64,000 bases of DNA from Lantana camara (GCA_037501455.1 CM074857.1:121941501-122005500), one strand, 5' to 3'. Positions 34,540 to 47,319 are shown, counted from the stretch's first letter. Translations and numbers: made by a program. Notes: generated by a model from the sequence alone, not told the origin.

Positions 34540-34785
34540 GACTTCTCAAATTCATTGATGGTCAATTTCCTTGTCTTTAATATGTTGGTCAGATTAATTG
34601 CATAGTATCTATATATCCCCTGTTTCTGGGATTACATTCTGCAGAAAAAGTTAAGTCAATATTTGCAAGTGTCGTAGCATTGCAAACATTGTAACTCCAT
34701 CAAAGTCTCTCAAATATAATTTGCTGAATTATTATTACTCTTATCCTTCTTTTATTTTTTCTGTAAATTCACAATATCCCCAACA
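34540..34785 (+). repeat. Element B 5' LTR, second segment
   Basis: Continues the LTR from 29636 (GACTTCTCAAATTC..CCCCAACA). Total 5' LTR is 287 bp against 311 bp for the 3' LTR; the difference is a 24-bp tandem repeat in the latter. TATATATCCCC near 34611 is a TATA-box candidate. Confidence 0.92.
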
Positions 34786-34790
34786 AATTG

Positions 34791-34804
34791 TGGTATCTAG
34801 AGCC
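34791..34804 (+). other. Element B primer-binding site
   Basis: TGGTATCTAGAGCC five bases after the LTR. It is a tRNA-Met-type PBS with one extra base relative to the common TGGTATCAGAGCC. Confidence 0.85.
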
Positions 34805-34832
34805 AAGTTCTGTATCCTATTTTTTTTACACA

Positions 34833-37470
34833 AATGGCATCAACTCATACAACTACTATGTTTGCTTACACCCCAAATCAAATTCCAATTTTTTAAGGAG
34901 AGCATTTTGATTATTGGAGTAGTCAAATGGAGACTTTATTTGTCTCTCAAGATTTGTGGGATGTTGTCGAAGATTCATATCCAGAGCCACCTTCACAAAA
35001 TAAAGAAGAATGGACAGAAGAAAATCAAAAGGCATACAAGAAAAATTTGAAAAGAGATGCAAGTGCTCTCAAATTTATTCAGCAAGGTTTAAGCAGAACC
35101 ATCTACCCAAGAATTCATGGAGTAAAGAAAGCCAAGCAAGCATGGGATATACTGAAAGAAGGATTCCGAGGAAATGACAAGGTGACATCAATCAAGTTGC
35201 AACATCTATGGCGAGAATTTGATAATTTGGCAAAGAAAGATAATGAAAGTATGCAGCTATATCTTACTAGAGTTGCTGAAATTGTGAATCAAATCAGAAG
35301 TTTTGGAGACACCATTGATGAGAAAAAGATTGTCCAAAAAGTTCTACGAAGTCTTCCTCACAAGTATGATTATATTGTTGCAGCCATAGAGGAATCTAAA
35401 GATTTGACATCATTTACCTTCCGTGAACTTTCAAGTTCACTTCAAGTGCATGAAGAAAGGATCACCAGATCTTCAAATCAGCCTCTAGAGCAAGCATTCG
35501 AGTCTAAAATAAATTTTTCTGAAAATAAGAATGCTAGATGGCAACAAAGAGGTCGAGGAGGATCATTTCGAGGAAGAGGAAGAGCACGAGGACAAGGTTT
35601 TCAAGCAAGAAATAATGATAGAAAATTGGAAAATCAAGCATCAAATTCAAACACTTCTTGCAGAATATGTCGGAAAAACAATCATGAGACAAAAGATTGT
35701 CGATTCAAATGCAAAAGGTGTAGAAATGCCAACCATTCTCATAGGGACTGTTGGTACAAAGAAAAACAGAGAAAGAAGAAGCAAATTTCATTAAAGCTGA
35801 AGGAGAACAACTATTTTCTTGTATGACAATGCAACAACAACAACAAAACATATGGTATTTGGACAGTGGTTGCAGCAGTCACATGACTGGGAATAGAAGC
35901 ATGTTTGTGGAATTCGATCAAAACTTCACCTCTCAAGTGAAGCTTGGTGATGGGGAGCTACACAAAATTGAAGGAAAGGGAACTATTGCTGTCAAAACAA
36001 AAGGAGGTAACAGAAAACTCATTGGTGATGTTCTTTATGTGTCTAACTTGACAAGTAATCTTCTTAGTGTTGGACAATTACTACAAAAAGGTTATTCTGT
36101 ATTTTTTGATAATGAAAATTGAAGAATTTTTTATAAAAAAAAGCAACAGCACCATTGCTAAAGTTCAAATGAGTTCAAACAAAGTGTTTCCTATGTGTAT
36201 TCTTCCTGATCATAATTTGGCACTTAAAGGAGAAAGTGTTGATCAATATAAATTTTGGCACTTGAGATATGGTCATCTAAATGGAAAAGGTTTGCAACTT
36301 TTCCAACAAAAAGGGATGGTGATTGGTCTTCCAAAAGTTGAAAAAGGAACAGAAGTTTGTGAAGGATGCATACTTGGAAAAATGCATCGTCTTCCTTTTC
36401 CAAATACAAGTTGGAGAGCGAAGGAGCCTTTGGAGCTTATTCATGCGGATATTTGGGGGCCATCCAGAACTCTTTCAATTGGAAACAAAAGGTACTTTAT
36501 TCTTTTTGTGGATGACTATACAAGGATGATGTGGGTTTATTTTCTAAATGAAAAATCTGATGCTTTTTCTACATTCCTTAAATTCAAGGCTTTTGTGGAG
36601 ACATATAGCAACAAAAAGATAAAAACTCTTCGGACAGATCATGGAGGTGAGTTTCTTTACACTCCCTTCATGGAATTTTGCAAAGAAAATGGGATTCATC
36701 GACAACTCACTGTTCGGAGAAGCCCACAGCAAAACGGAGTTGCTGAGAGGAAGAATCGGACAATTGCAGAAATGGCAAGAAGTATGATGATTGAGAAAGA
36801 ACTACCAAAGAATTTCTGGGCTGAAGCTGTCCATACAGCTGTGTATATTCTCAATCAGTGTCCGACAAAAGCTGTCAGAAATAAAACACCATATAAAGCT
36901 TGGAATAAGAGGAAGCCAGTGGTTGATCACTTGAGGATTTTTGGTTGCATTGCATTCTCTCATATATCAGCCCCAAACAGAGACAAGTTTGATGAGAAAG
37001 GTGAAAAACTGATATTCATTGGGTATAGTGAAGAATCAAAAGGCTATCGACTTTACAATCCTTCAACTTGCAAACTTGTTGTCTCAAGAGACGTAATTTT
37101 TGATGAAATGGCTGCATGGAGTTGGAAAGAAAATTCCTCTAAATCAGTCTTACCTCTTGAATTTTTTGAGACACCATCCACTGAAAATGAGCCTGCACAA
37201 GTAATTGAACCTCCTACACCAGATTCTTCAAGTAGACAAAGAGAAAGAGAAGAGAACTCTGCTTCAGAATCACCTGTAAAAAAAACTCGTTCCTTGAGAG
37301 ATATTTATGAGAACTGTGAAATTGCTTTGTTTTCTGTTGAGCCAAAATCTTTTGAAGAAGCTGTAAATGAAGAGGTTTGGAAGAAGGCTATGGAAGAAGA
37401 AATTAGAATGATTGAGAAAAACAAAACTTGGGACATTGTGGATTTACCAAAACACAAAATTGCAAATTAA
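34833..37470 (+). pseudogene. Element B gag-protease-integrase, RT/RNase H deleted
   Basis: Gag from ATG 34833 (MASTHTTTMFAYTP) has a TAA near 34893 and is then open to 35826: UBN2 gag (MQLYLTRVAEIVNQIRSFGD), an RG-rich tract (near 35545-35610) and two zinc knuckles, CRICRKNNHETKDC and CKRCRNANHSHRDC (35660-35750). Frameshifts near 35800 and 36115 separate it from protease (LDSGCSSHMTG, near 35860) and integrase (HLRYGHLNGKGL; CEGCILGKMHR; HADIWGP; RTDHGGEF; QQNGVAERKN). The frame ends at 37468-37470 just after DIVDLPKHK, a linker that normally precedes RT, and the polypurine tract follows at once. Loss of RT and RNase H by internal deletion makes the element dependent on enzymes supplied in trans. 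Confidence 0.92.
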
Positions 37471-37477
37471 GAGGGGG

Positions 37478-37788
37478 TGTTAGAAATCAATAATTCGCAA
37501 TGTTTATTGAAGAGTCATTCGCAATGTTTATTGAAGAGTCATGACTTCTCAAATTCATTGATGGTCAATTTCCTTGTCTTTAATATGTTGGTCAAATTAA
37601 TTGCATAGTATCTATATATCCCCTGTTTCTGGGATTACATTCTGCAGAAAAAGTTAAGTCAATATTTGCAAGTGCCGTAGCATTGCAAACATTGTAACTC
37701 CATCAAAGTCTCTCAAATATAATTTGCTGAATTATTATTACTCTTATCCTTCTTTTATTTTTTCTGTAAATTCACAATATCCCCAACA
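37478..37788 (+). repeat. Element B 3' LTR (311 bp)
   Basis: Starts TGTTAGAAATC after GAGGGGG and ends CCCCAACA, followed by TSD GTATC. It contains a 24-bp direct duplication (TCGCAATGTTTATTGAAGAG plus TCAT, twice) near its start. Confidence 0.94.
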
Positions 37789-37793
37789 GTATC

Positions 37794-39054
37794 TACACAT
37801 TTGTTAAAATAACACTATTATGATTTCTGTAGACTGGATTTTGTTTGTTGTTTTATTTTGTACTATACATGAGCTCATATAATCTGTTGGTGCACATATT
37901 GTAGTTGACTGATTGTTTCAAATGGGGAGATGGTTTACTTAAAACTACAAATTTTGATTCTGTAAGGAAGCGTTGGTCATGTGTATTAGACTTTTTTATT
38001 TGATTTAATTTCACTTAATCTTGCGTTAGTCAGGTGATATTAGGATATTTGGGCTTGATTAAGGGAGATTAACTTGTTATTAACATTGATTAATTTTTAT
38101 TAAGAAATCAAGAAGAGTGGGTATAATTAGGTGAGATTACAATTTTTCAAAAAAAAAAAAAAAAAGTTGAGATTACGATAAGTGATATTATAATTCATTG
38201 AAGGTAAATGTAATATAACATAATATTAATTATAACTCATTAAAATCTAACATAATATTAACTATAACTTATCAAAACTTTTTCACAAACTCAAGTATCA
38301 AACACAAGATTATTTCTTGGAGATTACCTTCCAAAAAAATATAATATTGCATGACTAACCCTTCCTAAATATATATATATATATATTAGAGGTACTCTTT
38401 CATAATTTTTGATTCAGTTCAATTGAACAACTTTAGATCCATGGCTAATCCAAATTAATTTAACTACTTTCGTTTCGGCAACTACATCATGATAAACAAG
38501 TTTTTTCACCTCAATTCCCGTTGGTTGGACTTATTCAAGATATAGAAGACAAAGAAATACAGAGCAGTTTTGGTATTTGATCACTTTTCTCTTGAGTAGC
38601 AAGTTTCGAGTAGAAATTGTCTTTTAAAGCTGGTCTCGAGACATCATTAAGTGGTTTTAAATCGCTCGTGCTCGGTAACAAATGATTTAGATGTGGGAAA
38701 CTAGAGTTATTGTTTGGCCATTGTTCACTATTCACCTATTTTCTTAAATAAAAAGTAAAATTTTAGTGGTGCTTTGTATTCTATGGAGTTATCTTATTTC
38801 CTTGTGTTGTCTTTGCTTGCTTGATTTCAGATTGCTGTTATTACTTAGGTTGAATTTTTCCTTAAAAGTTGTGTTGTTTCCATCTATAAAACAAGAGAAC
38901 AGATAGGGTCTACAGAAGTTAGGATACAAGGAATCAAACTCTGAGTCTAAGACTCTAGACAAACCCTGACTGCACAATGGACATTGAATTTTGTGAAGAA
39001 AACTACCTCATCTAAGCCTAAAAATGACTTGGTTTAACATGACTATTACGAGTT
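37794..39054. other. AT-rich intergenic interval, no gene seen
   Basis: No credible coding sequence. It contains an A-tract (38148-38165), a TA microsatellite (about 38371-38386) and scattered short frames without coding features. It lies downstream of the ACA-like pseudogene on the minus strand. Confidence 0.6.
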
Positions 39055-40470
39055 CTATATACAAATACAGGTGAAAGAAGGTTTCTTAGGGAGAGGTATT
39101 TTTCGGACCAACCAACCTATCACCCAAGATATGGCAGCAACTCCAATGCATGCACGCCACTGGTTCCAATTCAGCCTCTCAGTGCCAGCAAACCTTTTCA
39201 GCAGCTCCACAATTAGTATCTGCAGAAGAATTATGATGACTATTACAATCCAAAATAACTTTTTGATGCTTGTCCTCTCACAGATGTTCTTGCACTTCAC
39301 TGTCTTCAATATGGTGGAGATTTGACACAGAACAAAGATGTTGAAGATCAAGGTATCCTTCTCCCTCGCATTCAATTTGAAAGTTGTTTCTCCTTTGAAT
39401 TGTATGATAAGCAAAATAATGATTTGACATAGAGCTTGTCCTATGATATTCCTACACATGATGTTGGTTATAAATGGTTCTCTTTGATCTACAGGCTTTT
39501 GTTGCATTAGGCTTTCAGCAGGGTAATCGACAGTAAGAGCAAGAACGACTAATGTACCTACTATCAACTTCACCCACAGAATCTGGAATGCTGCAAATGG
39601 CACCTCGCCAGCTGAAACGGCTGTAACAACTTTGATATTGGGGGGTTCTCCTGCAAAAATTGTTGTCACTGAGTCTATCACCAAAGAAGAAATGGTAGCG
39701 GAGAGCTGAAACTCTATAAGTGTCTGTATGTTTTTAATTATGCTTCTTCCCCACTTCAGAGCTTTTGCTATGGAAGTAAAACTATCGCCTGTGATGACAA
39801 TATCTAAGTTTTGTTTCACAGACTGAGCTTCCTGCTCCCCTATATAGAAACCCACATCAGCTTCCTCAAGCACTATCCCATCACGTGTGTGGCCTCCTAC
39901 AACTGCTACTACATGTCCTTTCTGTTTCCAACTCTTTACAAATAGAAGCTTATCTGTAATAGAGGCTCTTGCAAACACACGACAGTTTTCTACTTTTCCC
40001 AATCTCTCTTGTTCAGTGCAATTTCTGAATTCTATGCCCTCAATGAGTTCTCCTGTGTTTGTTATCTGATCAGACCCGAGAATGGCAGTTAACAGCTGAC
40101 GCTTTTGCCTGGGGAACATCTTCTGATGTGATCATCTTAACACCAATTTTAGCTTGATGGCATTATTTCAAAACTTCTCTGATGCCAGGTCGAGGTACAT
40201 CCTCCAGAGCTAAAACCCCTATCAAGGTCAGATCTTCTTCTTTGAGCTTGAGAGGAAGAGACTTTTCATTGTCGTCATCAAATTCTCTTGAAACAACTGA
40301 ATGTGCAAATCCAATGCTGTTCATTTCAAGAATCATCTTCTTGAGTTCTTCTCTTTCATTGGCACTGATCTCCTTGATTTCCCCATTTTCTTTGTAGTAA
40401 TGAGAACACCTGGCCAAAATCATATCTGCTGACCCTCTCATGTGGATGTGTGTAGTGTTGTCATTGTTTC
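39055..40470 (-). pseudogene. Ca2+-ATPase (ACA12/13-like), C-terminal half
   Basis: C-terminal half of a plant P2B-type Ca2+ pump, normally a membrane protein that exports Ca2+ using ATP. Read from 40470: a nucleotide-binding-domain segment (HMRGSADMILARC, GVLALEDVPRPGIREVLK); stop TAA at 40163; a segment MITSEDVPQAKAS where MITGDN is usual; a frame change near 40115; then FARASITDKLLFVKSWKQKGHVVAV and six-helix membrane region (IQTLIEFQLSATISSLVI; ILWVKLIVGTLVVLAL; IFNIFVLCQIS). The hinge motif GDGxNDAP reads GGHTRDGI, and the usual NLIMDTL reads KLIVGTL, so catalysis and ion binding are lost. The remaining long frame of 354 codons suggests either recent frame decay or relaxed selection. The N-terminal half continues at 47680 beyond copia D. 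Confidence 0.9.
40466..40470. repeat. Element D target-site duplication (GTTTC), left copy
   Basis: GTTTC here and at 47680-47684 flank copia D exactly. With D removed, the ATPase exon reads VYIQRN|NDNTTH in one frame. Confidence 0.93.
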
Positions 40471-40818
40471 TGTAGGTAATCATGTATTGGACTAACCTTT
40501 TGCGGAAGCGAATTCGGATTCGATTGTCGCTTTATGCCCACTGTAACCTCGACTGCAATCTTGAAGGTGGCTACTAGAGTCACCGTGTTTCCACGCCCCA
40601 AATCTCTAGTCTCCGGATGATGGACTACGTAGGAGAGAACTCTGTTATTTGAGTATGATGTATATGGTGTGTATTTTATCTCACAGATAAACTACGTATA
40701 TATAAGATAGAATTAGGGTTACATAAACTCTATTCTATGGGGTTGTCATAGGCCCACATCAGTTACCTAAACTGATCCCTTATTATTTAGAATGTGGTCG
40801 GACCCACTTTTAACTACA
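40471..40818 (-). repeat. Element D 3' LTR (348 bp)
   Basis: Left-hand LTR, facing the polypurine tract. It contains GTATATATAAGATAG near 40695 and TATGGTGTGTATTTTATCTC; a TATA box for minus-strand transcription is not clear. Confidence 0.92.
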
Positions 40819-41585
40819 GCTCCCACTCGGCCACATAAGCCATTAAATTATATAAAATAATTTTATAACAATACCTCTCTTACGTTTCATACAAGAAATG
40901 GGGTGTGCGACCAAAAAGTAACAAATAATGTTATATCAAGTCATCATCCAACTAACATAACATTTTCTCATCTACGATACCCCAAATCATATGGACACAC
41001 AAGTGCGCAAGGTCACACAGTGACAAAAGAAGGGAATCGATTGTCACCCTTTGTAACGGTCGTCAAAGAGCACACACAGTATGATATGTGTGTCAGGGCA
41101 TAACTCCCACTAAGGTAAGCATGTCACGTATATATGCCATGCGAATTCATAGTCTAGATTTTTACTCAAAAATCTAACTTGAACCTCTCGATCAAACACA
41201 CTCAGTGTTCATCTACCGTTCTGAATTCGGCTTTAAGGCTTTAATATGAAAATGCGAAATTCCATACTCGACTCATCTAGAGTCTCATCTTAGACTTACT
41301 AAGGCGACTACTAAGTTTATCATTATTATCCTTACAGCACAAGTAAGATAATATTCCAATGTTACACATATATAGTGTTAACATGGTTTAGTCTCATCCT
41401 GATCGCGACTCATGCATCAGGGCAATTACTCGTGTGACAGAGTGTATCAAAAGCCTCGTGACTATTTTATGTGCCTAATAAAACAATTGTGTACGCAAAT
41501 GCATTGGTCAAGAAATAACAATTTCATTTCAATAATGCTCAACACAAATAAAAGGTCCAGTACATAATAAAATTGATCCAACGAG
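40819..41585 (-). other. Element D 3' untranslated region
   Basis: About 770 bp between the pol stop and the 3' LTR. No coding sequence. Longer than in most copia elements. Nothing else is recognised except the polypurine tract at its left edge. Confidence 0.6.
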
Positions 41586-44500
41586 CTAAATCCTTCGCAA
41601 TCCTAGGCTTAACATATAAGCTTTAAAAGCATCCCTAGGAATAGGTTTAGTAAATAGATCAGCAATCATTTTATTAGTGGATATATACTTAAAGACAACT
41701 TCATTCTTCTGTATGGCGTCTCGTACGAAATGATAACACCTCTTGATATGCTTGGTCTTTCGATGGAATTTCGGATCCTTGTCGAATTGGATGGCAGTCG
41801 TATTGTCATATCTTATTTCTGTAGGTTCATCAACCCCCGAGGTGAGGTTGAGGTCCTTTAGAAACTCTTTCAGCCAAATCGCCTCCTGCGTGGCAAGACA
41901 ACATGCAACATACTCTGCTTCCATGGTTGATAAGGCTATGCAGTCTTGCTTCTTACTGCACCACGATACGGCTCCTCCGCTAAGGATGAAAATGTATCCG
42001 GAGGTGGACTTAGATTCATCTACATCACCTCCTCAATCAGCATCCGAATACCCCTTCAGTCTCAAGTCCCCACCTTGATAGCAAAGGACTAAGTCACTGG
42101 TACCGCGAAGGTATTGCATGATTCTCTTGACTGCTTGCCAATGAGCAGGTCCTGGGTTGTTTTGATAACGGCTCACCAAACCAACCGCAAAACAGATGTC
42201 AGGCCTTGTACATAACATGGCATACATCAAGCTCCCTACGGCGCTAGCATAAGGAACGTTACTCATTTGCTCTTTTTCTTTTTCTGTTTTAGGGCATTGA
42301 TCAAGGCTTAAGGTCAGACCCTTCTCAACTGGAGTATCAACGGGTTTGGAATAATGCATTCGAAAGCGTTCCAAAATTTTCTTAATATAAGTTTTTTTGA
42401 GACAAACCAAGAAGTTTCTTAGAACGATTTCTCATTATTTCAACGCCAAGGACATACCTTGCCTCACCCATATCCTTCATCTCAAAGACAGAGGACAACC
42501 ACTGCTTAGTAGCATTGATCATCTCCATGTTGTTCCCAGCTAAAAGAATGTCATCAACGTACAGAGAAAGAAACATAATCCCTTCTGTAGTTTTCTTGAC
42601 ATATACACAATGGTCTTCATCTACCATATTCAAGCCAAACTCAGAAATGGCTTCATGGAATCTGAAGTACCATGATCTGGAAGACTGCTTTAGACCATAT
42701 ATGGATCTCTTCAGATGACAAACTTTATCTTCTTGACCTTTTGATACAAAACCAATAGGTTGATCCATATAAATCTCTTCCTCAAGGTTACCATTGAGAA
42801 AAGCAGTCTTTACGTCCATTTGGAATAACTCTAAATCCAAATGGGCAACCAGGGCTAGGAGTAGACGAATAGAGGCGAGTCTCACCAGAGGAGAAAAAGT
42901 CTCTTCATAGTCTACACCCTCAATTTGGGTAAAACCTTCGCCACTAGTCGGGCCTTAAATTTGTCAATTGATCCATCCGCTTTGCGTTTTATCTTGAAAA
43001 CCCATTTGTTTCCAATTGATTTAGGCTTAGGTGGAAGGTCAACTAAATCCCAAACCTTATTCTTTGCCATTGATTCCATCTCGTCCCTCATAGCATCCAT
43101 CCATTCAGAATTATTCGGTGAATTTATAGCCTCCTTAAAGGGAGAAGGCTCCTCAATTTCTAAAGGAGTGCATAGGAATATTTCCTCTTCGAACTGAAAG
43201 TATCGTCGAGGAATTCTTCCACGTTCACTTCTTCATAATCTAAGACCTTGATTACTTGTCTGTTCGGGTATCGACTCACTCCCACTATCCCTTGGTGGTG
43301 TGGGGAGTTGAGCATTTAGACCTACCTCATGTTTGGATTGATGTTCATTAGCAGACAAGTTTCCATTATCAGGGATTGTAGGACTAATCCCACTGTCTCC
43401 TTTATTTAATGGAATTATATTATCCTTGGTGACTTGGTGAGTTCTCATATCCCTCCCTTCACCAAGAGATAAATCATCATTAGGTTGCAACTCATGCAAC
43501 TCAAGGTCTTGTTTAATTTCACCGATACCTGGAAACTCATTCTCAAGAAATTCAACATTGCGGGAATCCATTTCCGTCATACCACCATCTGGGTGTTCAC
43601 CAAACATTACATACCCTTTTGAATGTTCGGGATATCTTATGAACACCATCTTGGTGGCTCTTGGACCAAGTTTTCCATGTTTGTGGTTTGGATTATGCAC
43701 ATAGCCAGCCGAACCCCACCGGTGTAAGTGGTCCAGGGAAGGTTTTCTACCATTCCATAACTCATATGGAGTGGCGGGTACACTTTTACTTGGTATACGG
43801 TTAAGTACGTATACTGCCGTTAGCAGTGTATCTGCCCAATAACTGATCGGGAAACTAGCTTGTGCCATCATTGACTAACCATGTCAAGTAAAGTACGATT
43901 CCTTCGTTCCGCAACACCATTTTGTTGTGGAGTTCTAGGAATAGTAAGTTGTCTACGTATACCCTTTCCTTCGCAATACTCCTTGAACATATCAGAGAGA
44001 TATTCACGGCCCCGATCTGTTCGAAGAGTCTTAACTTTTCGTTCCAATTGAGTTTCTACTTCCGCCACAAAACGTTTGAACACATCTAGTGCTTCATAGC
44101 GGTGAGATAGTTGGTATACATACCCATATCGTGAATAGTCATCTATGAGAGTAAGGAAGTAAATAGCACCATGACGTCCTTTGACGTTCATGGGTCCGCA
44201 TATGTCAGAATGGACTAATTCTAAGGGACTGGATACCCTTGAAGCCTTACCAAAAGGTTTTCGGGTTGCCTTACCAGCTAAGCATGACTCACATTTAGGT
44301 AACTCAACCCTAGTGAGTTGGTCTAAAAGACCTTCTTTAGCTAGTCGACTCATCCTATCTTGGCCAATATGGCCTAGTCTAGAATGCCATTTCACAGATT
44401 CAGAATTGCAATCGAAATTAGCAACTAAGGCAAGTGAGGAAATATGATTATTATGAATATCATCCAAGTCAAGAACAAAGAAACCATTATGCAATGAACC

Positions 44501-45178
44501 ATGACCAAACACATTGCCATGATACAAAATCTCTAAACTACTAGAATTGAAGTTAAAGGAAAAACCAAGTCTCAACAAAGAAACTACTGAAATTAAAGAA
44601 CATCGCACCCCTGGTGCATAGAGAGCATCATGAAGGAGCAACGTATTTCCTCCACGAAGCTTCAGCTGGTATGTCCCTATGCCGAGGACGTTTTCCTCGC
44701 TGCCATTTCCTAAAACGACTATTTGAGTTCCTACCGGATAGCGATGAAACTCTCGAAAACCAGCTCGATCTTGTACTATATGTTTGCTTGCTCCCGAATC
44801 TACAATCCAATTCGGGAAATGATTAGCAACTAATGCATGTGCACAAACATATAGTTCAAGAGGAGAATGAGAAGTAGGTTCCTTCTTTGGTTTGGGGCAA
44901 TCCCGAGCAAAGTGACCCTTCTTCCCACAATCGTAGCACTTCACACGCGCCATGTTCTTTTCTTTAGGTTTTCCTACTTTGGTCACGCCACCCTTTGGTC
45001 CGTTAGTTTGATAAGGACGTTTTCCTTTCATATACTCAGTAGGCGCGACCTTACTAGTAGTTAAGAGGTCCATTACTTCGAGGTCATGAAGGTAGTACTG
45101 GATTTTTCTATGCCAAAAGTCATAGTCCGACCCATCGAGTTTCTCTAAAGCTTCAGTTGCCAAGCGTTTCGAAGACAT
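41586..45178 (-). pseudogene. Element D gag-pol polyprotein, decayed
   Basis: Start taken as ATG 45178 (MSSKRLATEALEKLDGSDYDFW). Gag is deleted internally: after HDLEVMDLL it jumps within about 20 residues to the basic linker before the zinc knuckle CYDCGKKGHFARDC (near 44900-44940). Then protease VDSGASKH, integrase (HSDICGPMN; RTDRGREY with Arg for Gly; QQNGVAERRN), and a frameshift near 43870. RT spans about 43100-42380, with a frameshift near 42950, QMDVKTAFLNGN and YVDDILLAG. There is another frameshift near 42400. RNase H has SDAD followed by TGA where Trp is expected (42033), then [11 protein letters not shown] and [14 protein letters not shown]. The stop is at 41586. Confidence 0.92.
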
Positions 45179-47319
45179 ATCTCTAAGTATATAAGAAAAA
45201 TGACTATATATTAGGCACATAACTAAATAATTAAATTAACAAGAATTTCCTTCATTCACATTACATGTTCGAAAATTTCGCTAAGCTCATAATCATCACA
45301 TATAATATGATTCCGGATTTTCAAATAATTTAATTACCACAAGTCCAAATGAAACGAATTCATACATTGATCTATTGTTAAACAAATTAACATAATTCAT
45401 TAAATTATCACAAAGATAAATTACAATCAACTGATGATTTTGACAATTATGTAAAACGTATTTACATAAGAAAAACTAATTTAATTTAATTTAGTAAAAC
45501 TAATTTACTAAAGAACAAATTATATAATATTATATAAAACACATTTATATAAATTAGTAGTTATGGGCTTTTATATAAAACATATTTATATAATTAGTTC
45601 ATTAGGACTTAGTGTTATATAAAACGTATTTATATAACAATTCGGTTGGGCTTAAACAAAACTAATTTAATTTAGTAAAACTAATATACTAAAATTATTA
45701 TATAAACAGATTATATAATTATATAAAACGTATTTATATCAATTAGTTTGATTGGACATACCGTTACATAAAACATATATAAATGACAATCCAAATGGGC
45801 TTAAATATATATATATATATATATAACACTTGTATACATATTCATATGGGCTTTCTTATATACAAAACACATTTATATAATATTAATTGATTTGAGCTTT
45901 AATACATATAAAACGTATTTATATGGTAATATATTTGGGCTTTAAAATATAAAACTCATTTATATATATTGGTATGGGCTTTAATCATATAAAACAAATT
46001 TATAGATATAATAATTGGGCCCATTGACAGCCGTCCAACTAGAAAGCTTTAAGGTCAGATTAAAACAAATTTAAAAGTCCTAAACCCAATTAGACTAAAA
46101 GCTTAATATTATACTTAATAATATAATAAGCCCAAATATGCCTCTCATTCAACGAAGAATCTAAACCTAATGTGCAAGAACCCCACACCCGCCGCCCACT
46201 CCAGCAACTATACGTCATTTTCGAAAGGTGCTGCAACCACCTTCCGATTGCCGGAAAAATAGGGAACTCTCCGAACTTGCAGACACAGCACGACTTCTGC
46301 TCCGAAACGGCACCGCCACCACCTTACTCGCTGGAAACACCTCCGTCGCGTCCCACCTTAGTCTGTCGCCGACGAGCAACTCCACCAAGTCCGGCAGCCG
46401 CGATGGGAAAACACCACCACAGAGGCGGTAACGGAGATTTAGGAGGTCTGTTCTCCTCTCGTTTGGTGCTTATTGTCTAAGGGGTGGAGTTTGTGTCTAT
46501 GCCGCGGTTCACCGCCACGGAGGTGGCATGGTTAGAATTCGCCACCACAGAGGCTGGTTGAAATCCGCCGCTACAGAAACGGCGGCGGCGGCAATATAGG
46601 GAAATTGCAAAATCTAGGTTTTCTTCAATTACCGTAACTTTTTGATTTAACATACTGAAGCAATTAACTTATAATTGATAAAGTAATAGTAATTAGCATG
46701 CATAAACTCAAATCTCATAATCACAACATGCTCGTATAGTATTAACATTTAATTACAATAATCAACAAATAATTATCATACCAACATGCTCGAAAATTTG
46801 CGAAATAATTAACATATAATTATTGTAATTAGCATGCTCAAGGATTTGCGGAATAATTAACAAATAATTATTGTTACAATAAGTAATCGGCATGTATATT
46901 AGATAAGCATAATCTACGACATATCTAGATATGCAGATATCAAGTAGCAACAGCAGATTTGCAGATTTCTCCAAAAACATAATTAGCAACAATAGATTTG
47001 CAGATTTCTCCAAAAACATAATTAACGAAAGGATCATGCATAATTAACTAATAATTATGGAATAGTGTGATTAATGCATAATTAATCTACCTAAAAGGAT
47101 CTCATGCTATCACAAAAGATTTGGAGATATCATATAATTTGTAGGGCATGAGATTTAATGAACAGATTTGGAGATATCATATAATTTGTAGGGCATGAGA
47201 TTTAATGAACGACATGAGAGCGAAAATTAACACATAGATTTCATACAATCTCATGAGAAAATTAACACATAATTTTGTTCGACAGTTTTGATAACAGAGG
47301 CCTAAAACGGGCAATTTAA
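45179..47319 (-). other. Element D leader with hairpin-rich repeats
   Basis: About 2.1 kb between PBS and gag. It contains a degenerate tandem array (see 45528-46022), a G+C-rich patch (about 46180-46590) with short spurious frames, phrases around CATGCTCGAAAATTTGCG and CTCCAAAAACATAATTA repeated near 46790-47035, and a 46-bp direct duplication near 47115-47206. No protein-coding function is seen. Confidence 0.65.
45528..46022 (-). repeat. Degenerate ~55-65-bp array in element D leader
   Basis: About eight to ten copies of a unit with core ATATAAAACRYATTTATAT, each usually followed by a TGGGCTTTA phrase. Each core is a short inverted repeat (ATATAAA/TTTATAT) that could form a hairpin in the genomic RNA. 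Copies are diverged, so the array is old or relaxed. Confidence 0.75.

Larger units (their letters stand above)
29596..37788 (+). mobile_element. Copia element B, RT-less, interrupted by element C
   Basis: LTR-retrotransposon with perfect TSD GTATC (29591-29595 and 37789-37793). The 5' LTR is split (29596-29636 and 34540-34785), the PBS is at 34791, gag-protease-integrase spans 34833-37470, polypurine tract GAGGGGG, and the 3' LTR is 37478-37788. RT and RNase H are missing: the coding sequence passes from the IVDLPKHK block, which normally precedes RT, straight to IAN-stop and the polypurine tract. The LTRs differ by a few substitutions and one 24-bp tandem duplication. It lies in the intron after the exon at 29323. 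Confidence 0.95.

Noticed and set aside
46172..46480. 102-codon plus-strand frame in the copia D leader
   Set aside because: Low-complexity Pro/Thr-rich product on the strand opposite to the element, no family features.
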